A DNA stretch of 64,000 nucleotides. It comes from Delphinapterus leucas. Taxonomy: Eukaryota > Chordata > Mammalia > Artiodactyla > Monodontidae. A program made the translations under genes and the position numbers. The stretch spans positions 4,190,869 to 4,254,868 of the forward strand of contig NW_022098031.1 of NCBI RefSeq assembly GCF_002288925.2, read 5' to 3'. Each line of letters opens with the position of its first letter. Position 1 is the stretch's first letter. This document shows, in pieces, positions 49,071 to 58,699 of this stretch. The notes under the pieces were generated by a model that was not told the origin of the DNA, did no database searches, and saw only the letters and a program-made list of their open reading frames with translations.

Positions 49071-49244
49071 ATGTGCATCGCTCCAGAAGACGAAACACGC
49101 ACCCCTTTCTCCGCATTCAAAAAGGTCATCCCGCAATTTATGCCTCCGGGGGGCGCCCGGGAAAACACGGATAAAGCTTGGGATTTCCTCCTGGAGAAGC
49201 CTGTTAAAAATGATCGCAACCTGCCCTCATTGGTCTTGAATTAA
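49071..49244 (+). CDS. Candidate first coding exon of an unrecognised divergent gene
   Basis: An ATG frame of 57 codons on the plus strand at the downstream edge of the CpG island. It begins MCIAPEDETRTPFSAFKK and includes ENTDKAWDFLLEKPVKNDRN before a TAA at 49242. An in-frame TGA lies three codons upstream, so the ATG is the first possible start. The composition (Lys, Glu, Asp, Asn, aromatic residues) is unlike the GC-driven chance frames next to it. To join the next exon-like frame it must end on a codon boundary. Three GT positions do so (after 49124, 49202 and 49232), but none is a strong donor (GTCATC, GTTAAA, GTCTTG). I do not recognise the protein. A chance frame is the main alternative. 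Confidence 0.35.
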   Translation: MCIAPEDETRTPFSAFKKVIPQFMPPGGARENTDKAWDFLLEKPVKNDRNLPSLVLN

Positions 49245-49485
49245 GAGTAACCACGTTAAGAATGTACGCCCTCAAACCCCGCACGCCCCCATCTGCTACA
49301 TTTTAATGTAATCCAGGAATTCAGAACTGAAGTCATTTAAGCTGAATTCGCTGAAATGAGAACCAGATAAAATGACTAAAGACATTATTAAACGGATATT
49401 AGGGCTGCATGGGGGGGTGGAGGGGATTGCTTTCTAGAAATGTGCTGATGGGACTGTTATAGAAAGCATTTATCTTTGTTTTTAG

Positions 49486-49629
49486 CTATTAAAAATCGAA
49501 AATCCAAACTGCTCAGAGGACGATGTAGCAAAAATCGTGGAACAATCTAGTAGAGATCCTGATACTAACCTGTCTCGTGTTAAAGCCAAACTGGAAGAAG
49601 CCTGCAATCCGATAACATCAGATTTATTT
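49486..49629 (+). CDS. Candidate internal coding exon of the divergent gene
   Basis: Exactly 144 bp (48 codons) between a good acceptor (pyrimidine tract 'tttatctttgtttttag' ending at 49485) and a donor TTT|GTAAAT at 49629/49630. It reads LLKIENPNCSEDDVAKIVEQ, then SSRDPDTNLSRVKAKLEEAC and NPITSDLF, highly charged and helix-prone. A TAG stop sits in the acceptor, so the frame opens only after splicing. If not spliced at 49630, the frame runs on to a TAA at 49702. No known family comes to mind. Entry and exit are both phase 0. Confidence 0.5.
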
Positions 49630-50025
49630 GTAAATCAAGAGGAAGGGCACTCCAGAGGAAGCTTGGATACCACTGGAAAAGGGAGGAGAAAGAGTCTTTT
49701 GTAAAGTTTAGGTTCCCGCCAAAGGACTCTGTAGGTCTAGGGAGAGCGGGGATCAGTTCTGGATTGGATGCTGTTTCTGAGGCGGGATTAGGAAAAGAGG
49801 ATTAACCAGGGATTGGATGCTGTCGTGAGGAGAGGGCCCGTTCAGTAATTGGGTAGTCTAGTAATAAACGAAAATAGTAAAGTGGGTCTGGGCACCACTG
49901 GCAAGAGAACAGTATCACTCAAGGAGGGGTGGATATGGCATTTGACAGATGCTGCATCGCAGGGGGGAAAAAAATAGCTTCCCTGTTAACTTTGTGGCTA
50001 GCTATGTCTGTGTTCCAGCACTGTT

Positions 50026-50085
50026 GCTTTTTCTCAGACTGAAATGAGAAAAAGCATTTTTCTCAGACTGAAATGAGAAAAAGCA
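50026..50085. repeat. Tandemly duplicated hairpin sequence
   Basis: A 29-bp unit (50028-50056) is repeated exactly at 50057-50085. Each unit is itself an inverted repeat: arms TTTTTCTCA and TGAGAAAAA with loop GACTGAAA; the first copy extends to 11 bp of stem with GC. Located in the candidate intron of the plus-strand gene. Confidence 0.95.
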
Positions 50086-50389
50086 ACATTTTCATTCTTT
50101 TGGTCCTGGCCCAAACCAAGAATTTTGGTTTTGACTCTTCCACCCAGTATGCAGAACTAGTCAGAATTAGGGTTCTGCCTTTGGAGCTCCAAACTGCTTT
50201 CAGACACCTTTTAACATGGACAGAAATAATTTTCACTTCAACAATTCAGTCTTCATCTTGCCCCTCCTTACCCTACGTCACTGGTGTAGATAAAATCAAA
50301 TTAGAGAATTAAGGGGAATATGTGGAATTTGACATGTGTTTAATTTAGGGATGTGGTGCTGTTACCAACCCCGTGTCCTTGGACCCTTT

Positions 50390-52860
50390 AATCAATAGAA
50401 ATTGATAAGAGGCCAGATAAGAAATTCAGGTAAGGCTTTACTGGGACTTGTGCTGCATGCAGCACGAGGGAATGAAACCAAGTAACAGGTGCCCTTGCTT
50501 GCTCCAAGGAGGGCAGGCTGGTTCCTTCAATGGGATGACTGGTTGGGGCCTATTGGTGGGTTGGGCTGGAGGTGGGGTGCTTAGGTGGTCTGGCCAGCCC
50601 CTTGGTGCTACTGTGTGCAGGGATTTGGGGAAATACCATGCCTTTGCTCCCCACACCTCCAAAACGGCAGCTAGTTTATGACCTTTTTGTATCTTATTGT
50701 TGATAATTGCCCTAACTGCATGCGTGTAGTTATTTTTAGTCCCTTATAGTTTCTTTGTCATCTGCCTTCTTTTAACCAGCTGTTGATTTTTTTGTGTGTG
50801 TGTGTGTGGTTGTACATATAGATCAAGTAACACCCTAGTGGATGCTCATTTAACTTGCCCTGAGACACACCATGGTCTATTAGTCATTATAACAGAGCCC
50901 TGTGGGTGAAGATATTCTGGTTGCCATTCTGGCCTTGCATTATCACAATTATGTACACTTCCTTCTGTTGGTCAGGTACTACCATCTGGCCTCTGCTATT
51001 TTGTGTTCTTATCAATCGAATTAATATTAAGGAGCCCAGTCCCATAGCAGCATCTCTTACTGTCACCTACAGTGGATAAATACCACTGAGCTTCTCAAAG
51101 ATGCCAGTGGTACCCTCACCACTGTATTTCTTACTGCCTTGGAGATAGGTGTGTCCACTGGGCTCTTACAAGAGACCTAGTCAGATGGTGGGTTCTCAGG
51201 TATAATATTATACATTTGTTCTTACATTCTAACCTCCCAGAGCCTTCTGACACCTTCCTCAAGGAAGTCAAGGCACTTCTAGAATCTCTCCTTCATTTGC
51301 TATAGGCCTCCATCCTATCTAAGCTTTAAGGAGCCATCCCAGCAATATATTAGAACTAGCTCCATGTGTCCTTGCTATATCATGAAACTCCAGGTGTTTT
51401 TCAATGTTAGTTAATTCTCTTCTGTCTTGCCTTCACTGGTCCAACACTTTCAGGATTCACTCCTCAGTTCCTTCAGGTAAATAAATATTAACCAGGTCTT
51501 ACAGATCTTTGTTTATGTGTCTATTGCTTCATACAGGTTTTTGCAGGGGCTCCAGAAAAGGTAGGCTATTCTTAAGCAGAGCAGAGGAAGCTACTTGTAC
51601 CAACACAGATTTCAGAAGACATTTTGACATTTCTCAGGCTTGTTCATCTAAATGCTACTGTTGCAAGTCTCAGGTTTCCAGTTATTCCCTTTTAGGTCCC
51701 TGCCTTTGGCACAGAAGACCTGTCAAGACAGTATTTCAGTCTCCTTTGTAGCTATGCTACCTTACAACTCAATCCTGGGTCTGATTGTGAGCACAGTTTG
51801 CTCTGTGGATACAAAAGATAAACACCTCTTTAAATACTGCCTTGGATGCTTTCTGGTTTTCACAGCCTGCCTAGACTTGAAAGTTGGTAACTTGAGCCTG
51901 TCCCTTCTTTTTTTTTCTTTCTTTCTTTTTTCTTTTTCTTTTTTTTTAAGTTTTCATGAGCCCTTAACAAAAATAAGCCAATCCACAGGTCTTATAATTA
52001 CCATTGCCTTCCAACTGTTCAAGGGCTATCCTTAGTTCATAAGCAAATGCTTGACCTTCTACCTATAATTCATCCCAGTCATCTACCAGTAAAAGTCTTA
52101 GTGATGCTGATTCAGGCCAGGGGTTATCACCACCCACACTTTCCACCAAAAGTGCAAGTGTCTGACTGGCGAGGGATTCAGTTCCAGAATCCTTTTCTGG
52201 GTGTCTGCTTTCTAGGTCTACTCCTGAGATCAAATGTCTTATCTTGGGTTCCCTCGAAAGGTAGAGTCTGAGACAAGGGTTTAGATGCAGTTGGTTTGCT
52301 TTGGAAGTAATTCCAAGAGACAGGAGTGTGAGTATGGAGAAGAATGGTAAATAGAAGGAAAGAAAGCCAATCCAAGCATGCATTTTTGAGCTGGTCACCA
52401 CTGTGGGTACCAAGAGCTTTGTCCTGATGAGAGCCTTTGAAGAGCTGTGTAATTGTGCCTCAGAATTGTCAGAACTGACTGACAGAATCAGTTGATGATT
52501 GATTCACTGGCTCTACCCCTCAGTGGTTTCTCCAGTGAGTGTCAGCTCCTTCCACTTTACAGTCTGTGCCTGTGCCAGAATAGCTGGATGGGCTTCTGCA
52601 GGCATCCCAGGTGGTGGTGGCAGAGAATTCCTACTGCAAAGTAGGAGATGCTCCATGCAATTGAGGCAAGGCTGTGGCAGAGCATAGTTGGCTGCAACAG
52701 CAATGGTTGGAGCAAAAAGGTAAGCCAAGAAAATATGAAGAATGAATAAAACATGTCTACGCACATGTACATCTGACTTGTGATAATCAGACTACGTCAA
52801 AGTTATTTCTCTGCGTGCCTGTCACCACTCCTAGATGCTAAGTACTTTAAAAATAGGGAC
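50390..52860. other. Unassigned region, possibly old LTR-retrotransposon remains
   Basis: Mixed sequence with GC content higher than its flanks in places (50430-50660). Some blocks (50850-51500 and 52100-52560) read like internal or LTR sequence of ancient ERVL/MaLR elements on the basis of common phrases, but I cannot assign family or boundaries. A GT repeat lies at 50793-50808 and a T/C-rich tract at 51905-51950. No convincing exon. Confidence 0.3.
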
Positions 52861-53140
52861 ATGGAATAAATTGGCATTATGTGTCTCCTGAAATGATGCA
52901 TTGAGAAGAAGACAATGTCGCTTCTGTGGTATTCCTACCAAAAGTCGTATCCTGAATCTAATTGTGAATAAACGTCTGACAAACCCAAACTGAGGGACAT
53001 TCTACAAAATTTATGGCCTGTACTCCTAAAAAAATGTCAATGTCATGAAAGACAAAGGAAGAGTGAGGAATTATTCCAAATTAAATAAAAATTGAATGCA
53101 ACGTATGATCCAGAATTTTGTTTTTCTATAGCAGACACTT
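52860..53140 (+). repeat. Ancient interspersed repeat, family unknown
   Basis: The phrases 'gagggacattctacaaaatt', 'aatgtcaatgtcatgaaaga' and 'gaatgcaacgtatgatccag' occur together in a widespread mammalian repeat as I remember it. I cannot name it safely. Confidence 0.4.
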
Positions 53141-53262
53141 ATTGGAACAATTGCCAAAATTTGAATACAATCCATATAGTAGACAATCCTTTTGCATCAA
53201 TGCTAATTTCCGTATTTTAATCATTGTTCTATGGTTATATAAAAGAATGTTTTTGTTTTTAG

Positions 53263-53340
53263 GAAATATATGCTGAAGTATTTAAGAATAATGGAACATC
53301 ATGGCTGAAAGTCTCCAAGAGAAATGATAATAAAATGTAA
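53263..53340 (+). CDS. Candidate terminal coding exon of the divergent gene
   Basis: 78 bp after a strong acceptor ('gaatgtttttgtttttag' ending at 53262). It reads EIYAEVFKNNGTSWLKVSK and then RNDNKM to a TAA at 53338-53340. It enters in phase 0, so it fuses cleanly to the frame ending at 49629 (…DLF|EIYAEV…). The composition matches the upstream candidate exon. AATAAA follows 79 bp after the stop. With the first candidate exon the product would be about 91-127 residues depending on the first donor. The function is unknown; no signal peptide or membrane segment is visible. Confidence 0.45.
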   Translation, partial: EIYAEVFKNNGTSWLKVSKRNDNKM

Positions 53341-53418
53341 ATATTTGAGGAATCTGAGTGAAGGATTTGTGGAAATTCTTTATTCACTTATTGCAACAAA
53401 GGTCTGAAATTATGTCAA

Positions 53419-53424
53419 AATAAA
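53419..53424 (+). terminator. AATAAA polyadenylation signal of the candidate gene
   Basis: AATAAA 79 bp after the candidate stop codon, in AT-rich sequence; further A-rich hexamers follow to 53450. Consistent with a 3' end but such hexamers are common by chance here. Confidence 0.35.
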
Positions 53425-53494
53425 AAATTTTAATTTTAAACAAAATAAATGGATATATATTTATTCACATATATGCATATATGTGCATGTGTAA

Positions 53495-53575
53495 TTAATT
53501 AATTAATTATCAAGCACCTAGTACAATGCCTGCTGTCATATAGTAGGTTTTCAGTAAATGTTGTAGAAATCAGGA
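53495..53575 (+). repeat. L2/MIR 3' tail
   Basis: 'aagcacctagtacaatgcct' and 'catatagtaggttttcagta' match the common 3' end of L2-type repeats. Confidence 0.5.
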
Positions 53576-53769
53576 GAGGAGTGCTCTGAAACAAACCAAG
53601 GACAGGTTTCTAGGTGATCTAGCACTTCCTTTTCCCATGATGATAATTCAGGGCACTGTGCTTAGGATTTGAGCTCTTTCACTCTAAGCTATCATATAGT
53701 TTCCAAATACAAACTGTACTTTAAAAGTGTACCTTGATTTAACATTTAAGGAGGAAGTTATACTGATTC

Positions 53770-55866
53770 TCTACAATCTTTTTTAGAGGACAGAATCAGA
53801 AAGAATACTTCCTAACTCAACCAAGTGGGATTTATCCCAGCCACACAGGCTGATTCAATGGAAATCAATTAACATAATCCATCACATCAATAGGCTAAAA
53901 AAGAAAAATAAAATGATCATATCAATAGATGCGGAAGAAGCATTTGACAAAATCTAATACCCATTCATCATAAAAACTCTCAGTAAATTAGAAATAAATG
54001 GGAACATCCTCAACTTGATTTTAAAAATGAAAAACAAATATCTACAGCTAACATCACACTTAGTGGTGAGAAACTAGAAGCTTTCCCACTAAAATCAGGA
54101 ATAAGGCAAGGATATTCCCTCTCATTGCTCCTTTTCAGCACCATACTGGAAGTACTAGTTATTGCCATAAGAGAAGAAAATTTAATAAAAGGTATACAGA
54201 TTGAGAAGGAAGAAATTAAACTGTCTTTGTTTGCAGATGGTGTGATCATCTATGTAGAAAATCTAAGAGATGTGACCAAAAAAATCCTGGAGCTAATAAT
54301 TGATTATAGCAAGTTTGCAGGATACAAGATTAATACACGTAAGTCAATTGCTTTCCTGTATACTAGCAGTGAACAAGTGGAATTTGAAATTAAGAACACA
54401 ATGCAATTTACAAAAATGAAATAACTGGTATAAATCTAACAAAATATGTACAGGATCTGTATAAGGAAAACTGCAAAACTCTTAAGAACCAAATTAAAGA
54501 ACTAAATAAATGGAGAGGTATTCCATGTTCATAGATAGGAAGAGTCAATATTGTTCTTCCCAGCTTGATATATAAATCCAAGGCAATCCCAATCAAAATC
54601 CCAGAAAGTTATTTTGTGGATATTGACAAAATGATTCTAAAGTATATATGGAGAGGCAAAAAACAGAATAGTCAACACAATATTGAAAGAAAATAACAAA
54701 GGTCAAGGATGACACTACCCAATTTAAGACTAACTATACAGCTATAGTAATCAGGACAGTGTGTTATTGGTGAAAGACTAGACAAATAGATCAATGGAAC
54801 AAAATAGAAAGCCCAGAAATAGACCCTGGTATAGATAGTGAACTTATCTGACAAATGAGATAAGGCATTACAATAGAGCAAAGATAGTGTTTTCAACAAA
54901 TGGTGCTGGAACAACTGGACATCCACATGCACACAAAAAAAGTGACTCTAGACATAGACCTTAAACCCTTCACAAAGATTAACTCAAAATGGATGACAGA
55001 TCTAAATGCAAACTATAAAAACTTCTAGAAGATACTATAGGAAAAAACCTAGATGACCTTGCTTATGGTGATGACTTTCCAGATACAACACCAAAGGGAT
55101 GATCCATGAAAGAAATAATGGATAAGCTAGCCTTATTAAAACTTAAAAGCTTCTGCTCTGCAAAAAACAATGTCACAAGCATGAGAGTACAAGCCACAGA
55201 CTGGGAGAAAATATTTGCAAAAGACACATCTGTTAAAGGACTGTTATCCAAATTATACAAAGAACGCTTAAAATTCAACAATAAGAAAACAACCTGATTA
55301 AAAATAGGCCACAGTCTGAACAGACACATTACCAGAGAAGACATACAGATGACAAATAAGCTTATGAAAAGCTGCTCCACAACACATGTCATCAGGGAAA
55401 CGCAAATTAAAACAACGAGACTCCACTATATACCTATTAAAAAGGTCAAAATCTGGAACACTGACAACACCTAATGCTGGCCATGATGTGGAGGAGCAGC
55501 AGGAACTCTCATGCATTGCTGGTGGGAATGCAAAATGGGACAGCCACTTTGGAAGGCAGTTTGGCAGCTTCATCCGAAATGAACTATACTCATACCATAA
55601 GATCCAGCAATCATGCTTGTTGGTAGTTACCCAAAGGAGTTGAAAATTTATGTCCACACATAAAAACCTGCACATGGATGTTTATAGAAGCTTTATTCTT
55701 TACTGCCAAAACTTGGAAGGAACCAAGGTGTCCTTCAGTAGGTGAATGGACAAATTGTGGTACATACAGACAATGGAGTATTATTCAGGGTTAAAAAAAA
55801 ATGAGCCAACAAGCCATTAAACGACATGGAGGAAACTTAAATGCATATTACTCAGTGAAATAAGTC
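53770..55866 (+). mobile_element. L1M ORF2, RT to C-terminus, decayed
   Basis: Runs in order through the L1 reverse transcriptase and C-terminus: 'gggatttatcccagccacac', 'aatagatgcggaagaagcat', the RT box region (LSLFADGVIIY, second Asp replaced by Gly), 'aatcccaatcaaaatcccag' and the Cys-rich end near 55500. Many stops and shifts. It is cut by a minus-strand SINE at 55867. Confidence 0.85.
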
Positions 55867-56069
55867 TTTTTTTTTTGCGGTACGCGGGCCTCTCAACTGT
55901 TGTGGCCTCTCCCGTTGCGGAGCACAGGCTCCCGACGCGCAGGCTCAGCGGCCATGGCTCACGGGCCCAGCCGCTCCGAGGCATGTGGGATCTTCCCAGG
56001 CCGGAGCACGAACCCGTGTCCCCCGCATCGGCAGGCGGACTCCCAACCACCACACCACCAGGGAAGCCC
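55867..56069 (-). mobile_element. CHR-type SINE inserted in L1
   Basis: Full-length copy on the minus strand: T run at 55867-55876 (its A tail) to GGGAAGCCC at 56069. The flanks gaaataagtc and aaagaagcta may be an imperfect duplication. Confidence 0.93.
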
Positions 56070-56100
56070 AAAGAAGCTAATTTTAAAAGGCTACTTATTG

Positions 56101-56154
56101 GCAACTATACTCCAATAAAAATTAATTTTAAAATAACAAAATAAAATAAAAAAT
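56101..56154 (+). mobile_element. 54-bp L1 3'-end micro-insertion
   Basis: Sequence gcaactatactccaataaaa followed by an A-rich tail, identical in type to the extreme 3' end of the cetacean L1s here. It is bracketed by a 15-bp duplication of the host L1 (AAAGGCTACTTATTG at 56086-56100, AAAGGCTACATATTG at 56155-56169). An extremely 5'-truncated retrotransposition event. Confidence 0.85.
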
Positions 56155-56600
56155 AAAGGCTACATATTGTATGATTCTAAATATATGACATTCTGGAAAA
56201 GGCAAAACTACGGAGACAATAAAAAGATCGGTGGTTGTCCAGGGTTGGGGGTTGGGTACAGGTGAGGAAAGAGTAGGCAAAGCCCAGGGAATGTTTAGGG
56301 CATTGAAAATTCTCTATGATACTATAATGGAGGATACATGTCATTAACATTTGTCCAAACCCATAGAATGTACAACGCCAAGAATGAACTGTACTGTAAA
56401 CTATGGACTTTGGCTGATAATGATGTGTCAATGTAGGTTCATTAATTGTAACAAATGTACCACTCTAATGGGGAATGTTGGTAATGGGGGAGGCTACGCA
56501 TGTGTGAAGGCAGGGGGTACATGAGAAATCTGTGTACCTTTCCCTCAATTTTGCTGTGAACCTAAAATTGCTCTTTAAATATGAAAAAAATGTGCATTGA
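56155..56600 (+). mobile_element. L1M 3' UTR, continuation
   Basis: Continues the L1 of 53770-55866 after the two insertions: 'tatgattctaaatatatgac', 'gtggttgtccagggttgggg', 'ttgctgtgaacctaaaattg'. Homologous to 40625-40985. Confidence 0.8.
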
Positions 56601-56866
56601 GTCAATGAACAATTAGGATTAGGTAGCCATTAATAAAAATATAAAGATTACATTCTTGGGCAAGTACAAATGAAATAAATGAAATATGAAATGTGACTTT
56701 GTGAAAAGGTAAAAAATTACATATATTCCGGAATTTACTATAGTGATTATATGTAGAAAGAGAACAAAAATAGTCCAAGAAAAGAAGGAATTAGTTTAAG
56801 TAAAGGGGATAAAGATGAATTCTCTGGAAATGACCTTAATAATAAATTTTTATAAAATGAAAAGAA

Positions 56867-57069
56867 GGGCTTCCCTGGTGACGCAGTGGTTGAGAGTCCG
56901 CCTGCCGATGCGGGGGACACGGGTTCGTGCCCCGGTCTGGGAAGATCCCACATGCCGCGGAGTGGCTGGGCCCTTGAGCCATGGCCGCTGAGCCTGTGCA
57001 TCCGGAGCCTGGGCTCCGCAACGGGAGAGGCCACAACAGTGAGAGGCCCGCGTACCGCAAAAAAAAAAA
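56867..57069 (+). mobile_element. CHR-type SINE
   Basis: Full-length copy from GGGCTTCCCTGGTGACGC to a short A tail. Target duplication not clear. Confidence 0.94.
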
Positions 57070-57089
57070 TTAAATTAAAAAAATAGGGA

Positions 57090-57940
57090 TGATGTCTTAT
57101 CCATCTTTATATTCTCAGCCATCTCTTCTACCTTGTAGGGAGAGCCTGCCTGAGAAGGAGCCCAAGCAGAGAAAAGCAGGCAAGAGCTGGAGGATAAGGC
57201 ACAGCCCTTTAGAATCAAACGTGAACTCACTGACACTAGAACATTGTTAATCTCTCAACTTTCTTTTACATAAACCGGTGAATTCTCCTTTAGCCTGAAC
57301 TAGTTTGAGTCAGGCTCCTGCACTTGCAACCAAAAACAACCACCACCAAACAAACTAAAACTAAAGCAGTTGGTTTGTCCTACTCAGGGGCTTCCCTATG
57401 TTGGAGATCTACTTACCTTGAATTGAAACAAAGATAAATAGGTCCTTTGCTTAATCTTTGTGTGGCAAACAGTATTCGAATTCACACCAGTGCTGGTGAT
57501 TTTCTCCTTTGCATTTGACTACTGCTCCTGTTTCTTTCCCAGCTGCACTTGAGATCTGGGCCAACCCCAGCTTTTTAATTTCACACATGGCATAATCATG
57601 TAGTTTCTTACCCCCTTCTTACATAACCTCTGAAAAGCTGTTTTCTGTGCTATTGGCACTGAGCCAGCCCATCCTCTATGACTTTTATATTTTTGAGCCT
57701 CATGGTTACAATAAAACATGTCATTGTGCAGCTTTTTAAAGAGTATGTGAATGTCTGAGACTATTATTCCCGGGTATGGCGAATGCAAGTAGACACAGAT
57801 GGACTGGAGAACTTTTCCCCAAAGTAAAAACCATTATTTCATTATACATGACCCTGGTACCAATATAATTCTAATTTTAATTATAAGCTTTAAAATTTTC
57901 AGAGTTTCTTAATATGAAACGCAAAAACATGTACTCTTTC
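57090..57940. other. Unassigned intergenic sequence
   Basis: No repeat or gene identified. One chance frame on the minus strand (57519-57788) shows no family resemblance. Confidence 0.4.
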
Positions 57941-57949
57941 TTAGAAATT

Positions 57950-58690
57950 ATTTGCAATATAAAAATCCAGTCACAAAAAGAATATAACACAGAGAAGAAG
58001 AAATATGAATGGTTAATAAATGTATGAGAAGTGCTAGATCTCATCCACGATTAAAGAAATGCATATCAAAATAACAATGCTATACCATGTTTCACTAACA
58101 GATTGGCAAAGATTTAAAACAGATGCTCTCAGACACATGCTGTTGGTAAGAACACAGGCTGGCATAACCTTTTTGGATGGCATTTTTGTGGTATCTATGT
58201 AAATATCACGTACATCTAATCTTTGGCCCAGCAATTCCATTTCTAGAAAGTTGCCTTCCAGATACATCACATAAGCATGCAAGAATATACATTACAAAGT
58301 CACTTATTGTAACAATGTTTGTAATAGTGAAAATCTAAAATCATTTAAATTATATTTCAATAGATAAACAGTTAAATGCATTACAGTACATCTGTACTGT
58401 GAAATATCTGGATGACATGGACAGATTGTTACGTGGAAAAAGCTAAATATAAGAGTGTGTGTGCATGTGTGTGTGTGTGTGTGCGTGTGTGTGTGTGTAT
58501 ACACAGTCATAAGCTCATTTGTGGGGAACAACTGTACATGCTTAAAAATCTGGAATGACACATATCAAACGGTGTGACTTCTGGGAAGTGGAATTTGAGA
58601 GCAAAAAATAGGATAATTTCTTTTTATTTCTTAACTCTATTTGCACAGCAAGCATACACTACTTTTTATAATAAAAAATATTTTAAAATC
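57950..58690 (+). repeat. Old L1 ORF2 C-terminus and 3' UTR
   Basis: 'agaaatgcatatcaaaataa', 'ggcccagcaattccatttct' and 'agtgaaaatctaaaatcatt' follow L1 ORF2 C-terminal order. Strongly diverged. Confidence 0.6.
58455..58500. repeat. (TG)n microsatellite
   Basis: Interrupted TG run of about 46 bp (one GCA and one GCG interruption). Confidence 0.95.
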
Positions 58691-58699
58691 CAGTCACAA

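Larger units (their letters stand above)
48030..49170. promoter_or_regulatory. CpG island: bidirectional promoter of ZDHHC17 and a candidate plus-strand gene
   Basis: About 1.1 kb of GC-rich, CpG-dense sequence in an otherwise AT-rich window. It contains the ZDHHC17 start codon (minus strand, 48514) and, 557 bp away, the first ATG of a plus-strand frame (49071). No TATA box is obvious. Motifs seen by eye: a YY1-type site, an exact EGR1-type GCGTGGGCG and an NRF1-type palindrome. Several long frames on both strands here are composition effects and are not called as genes. Confidence 0.9.
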
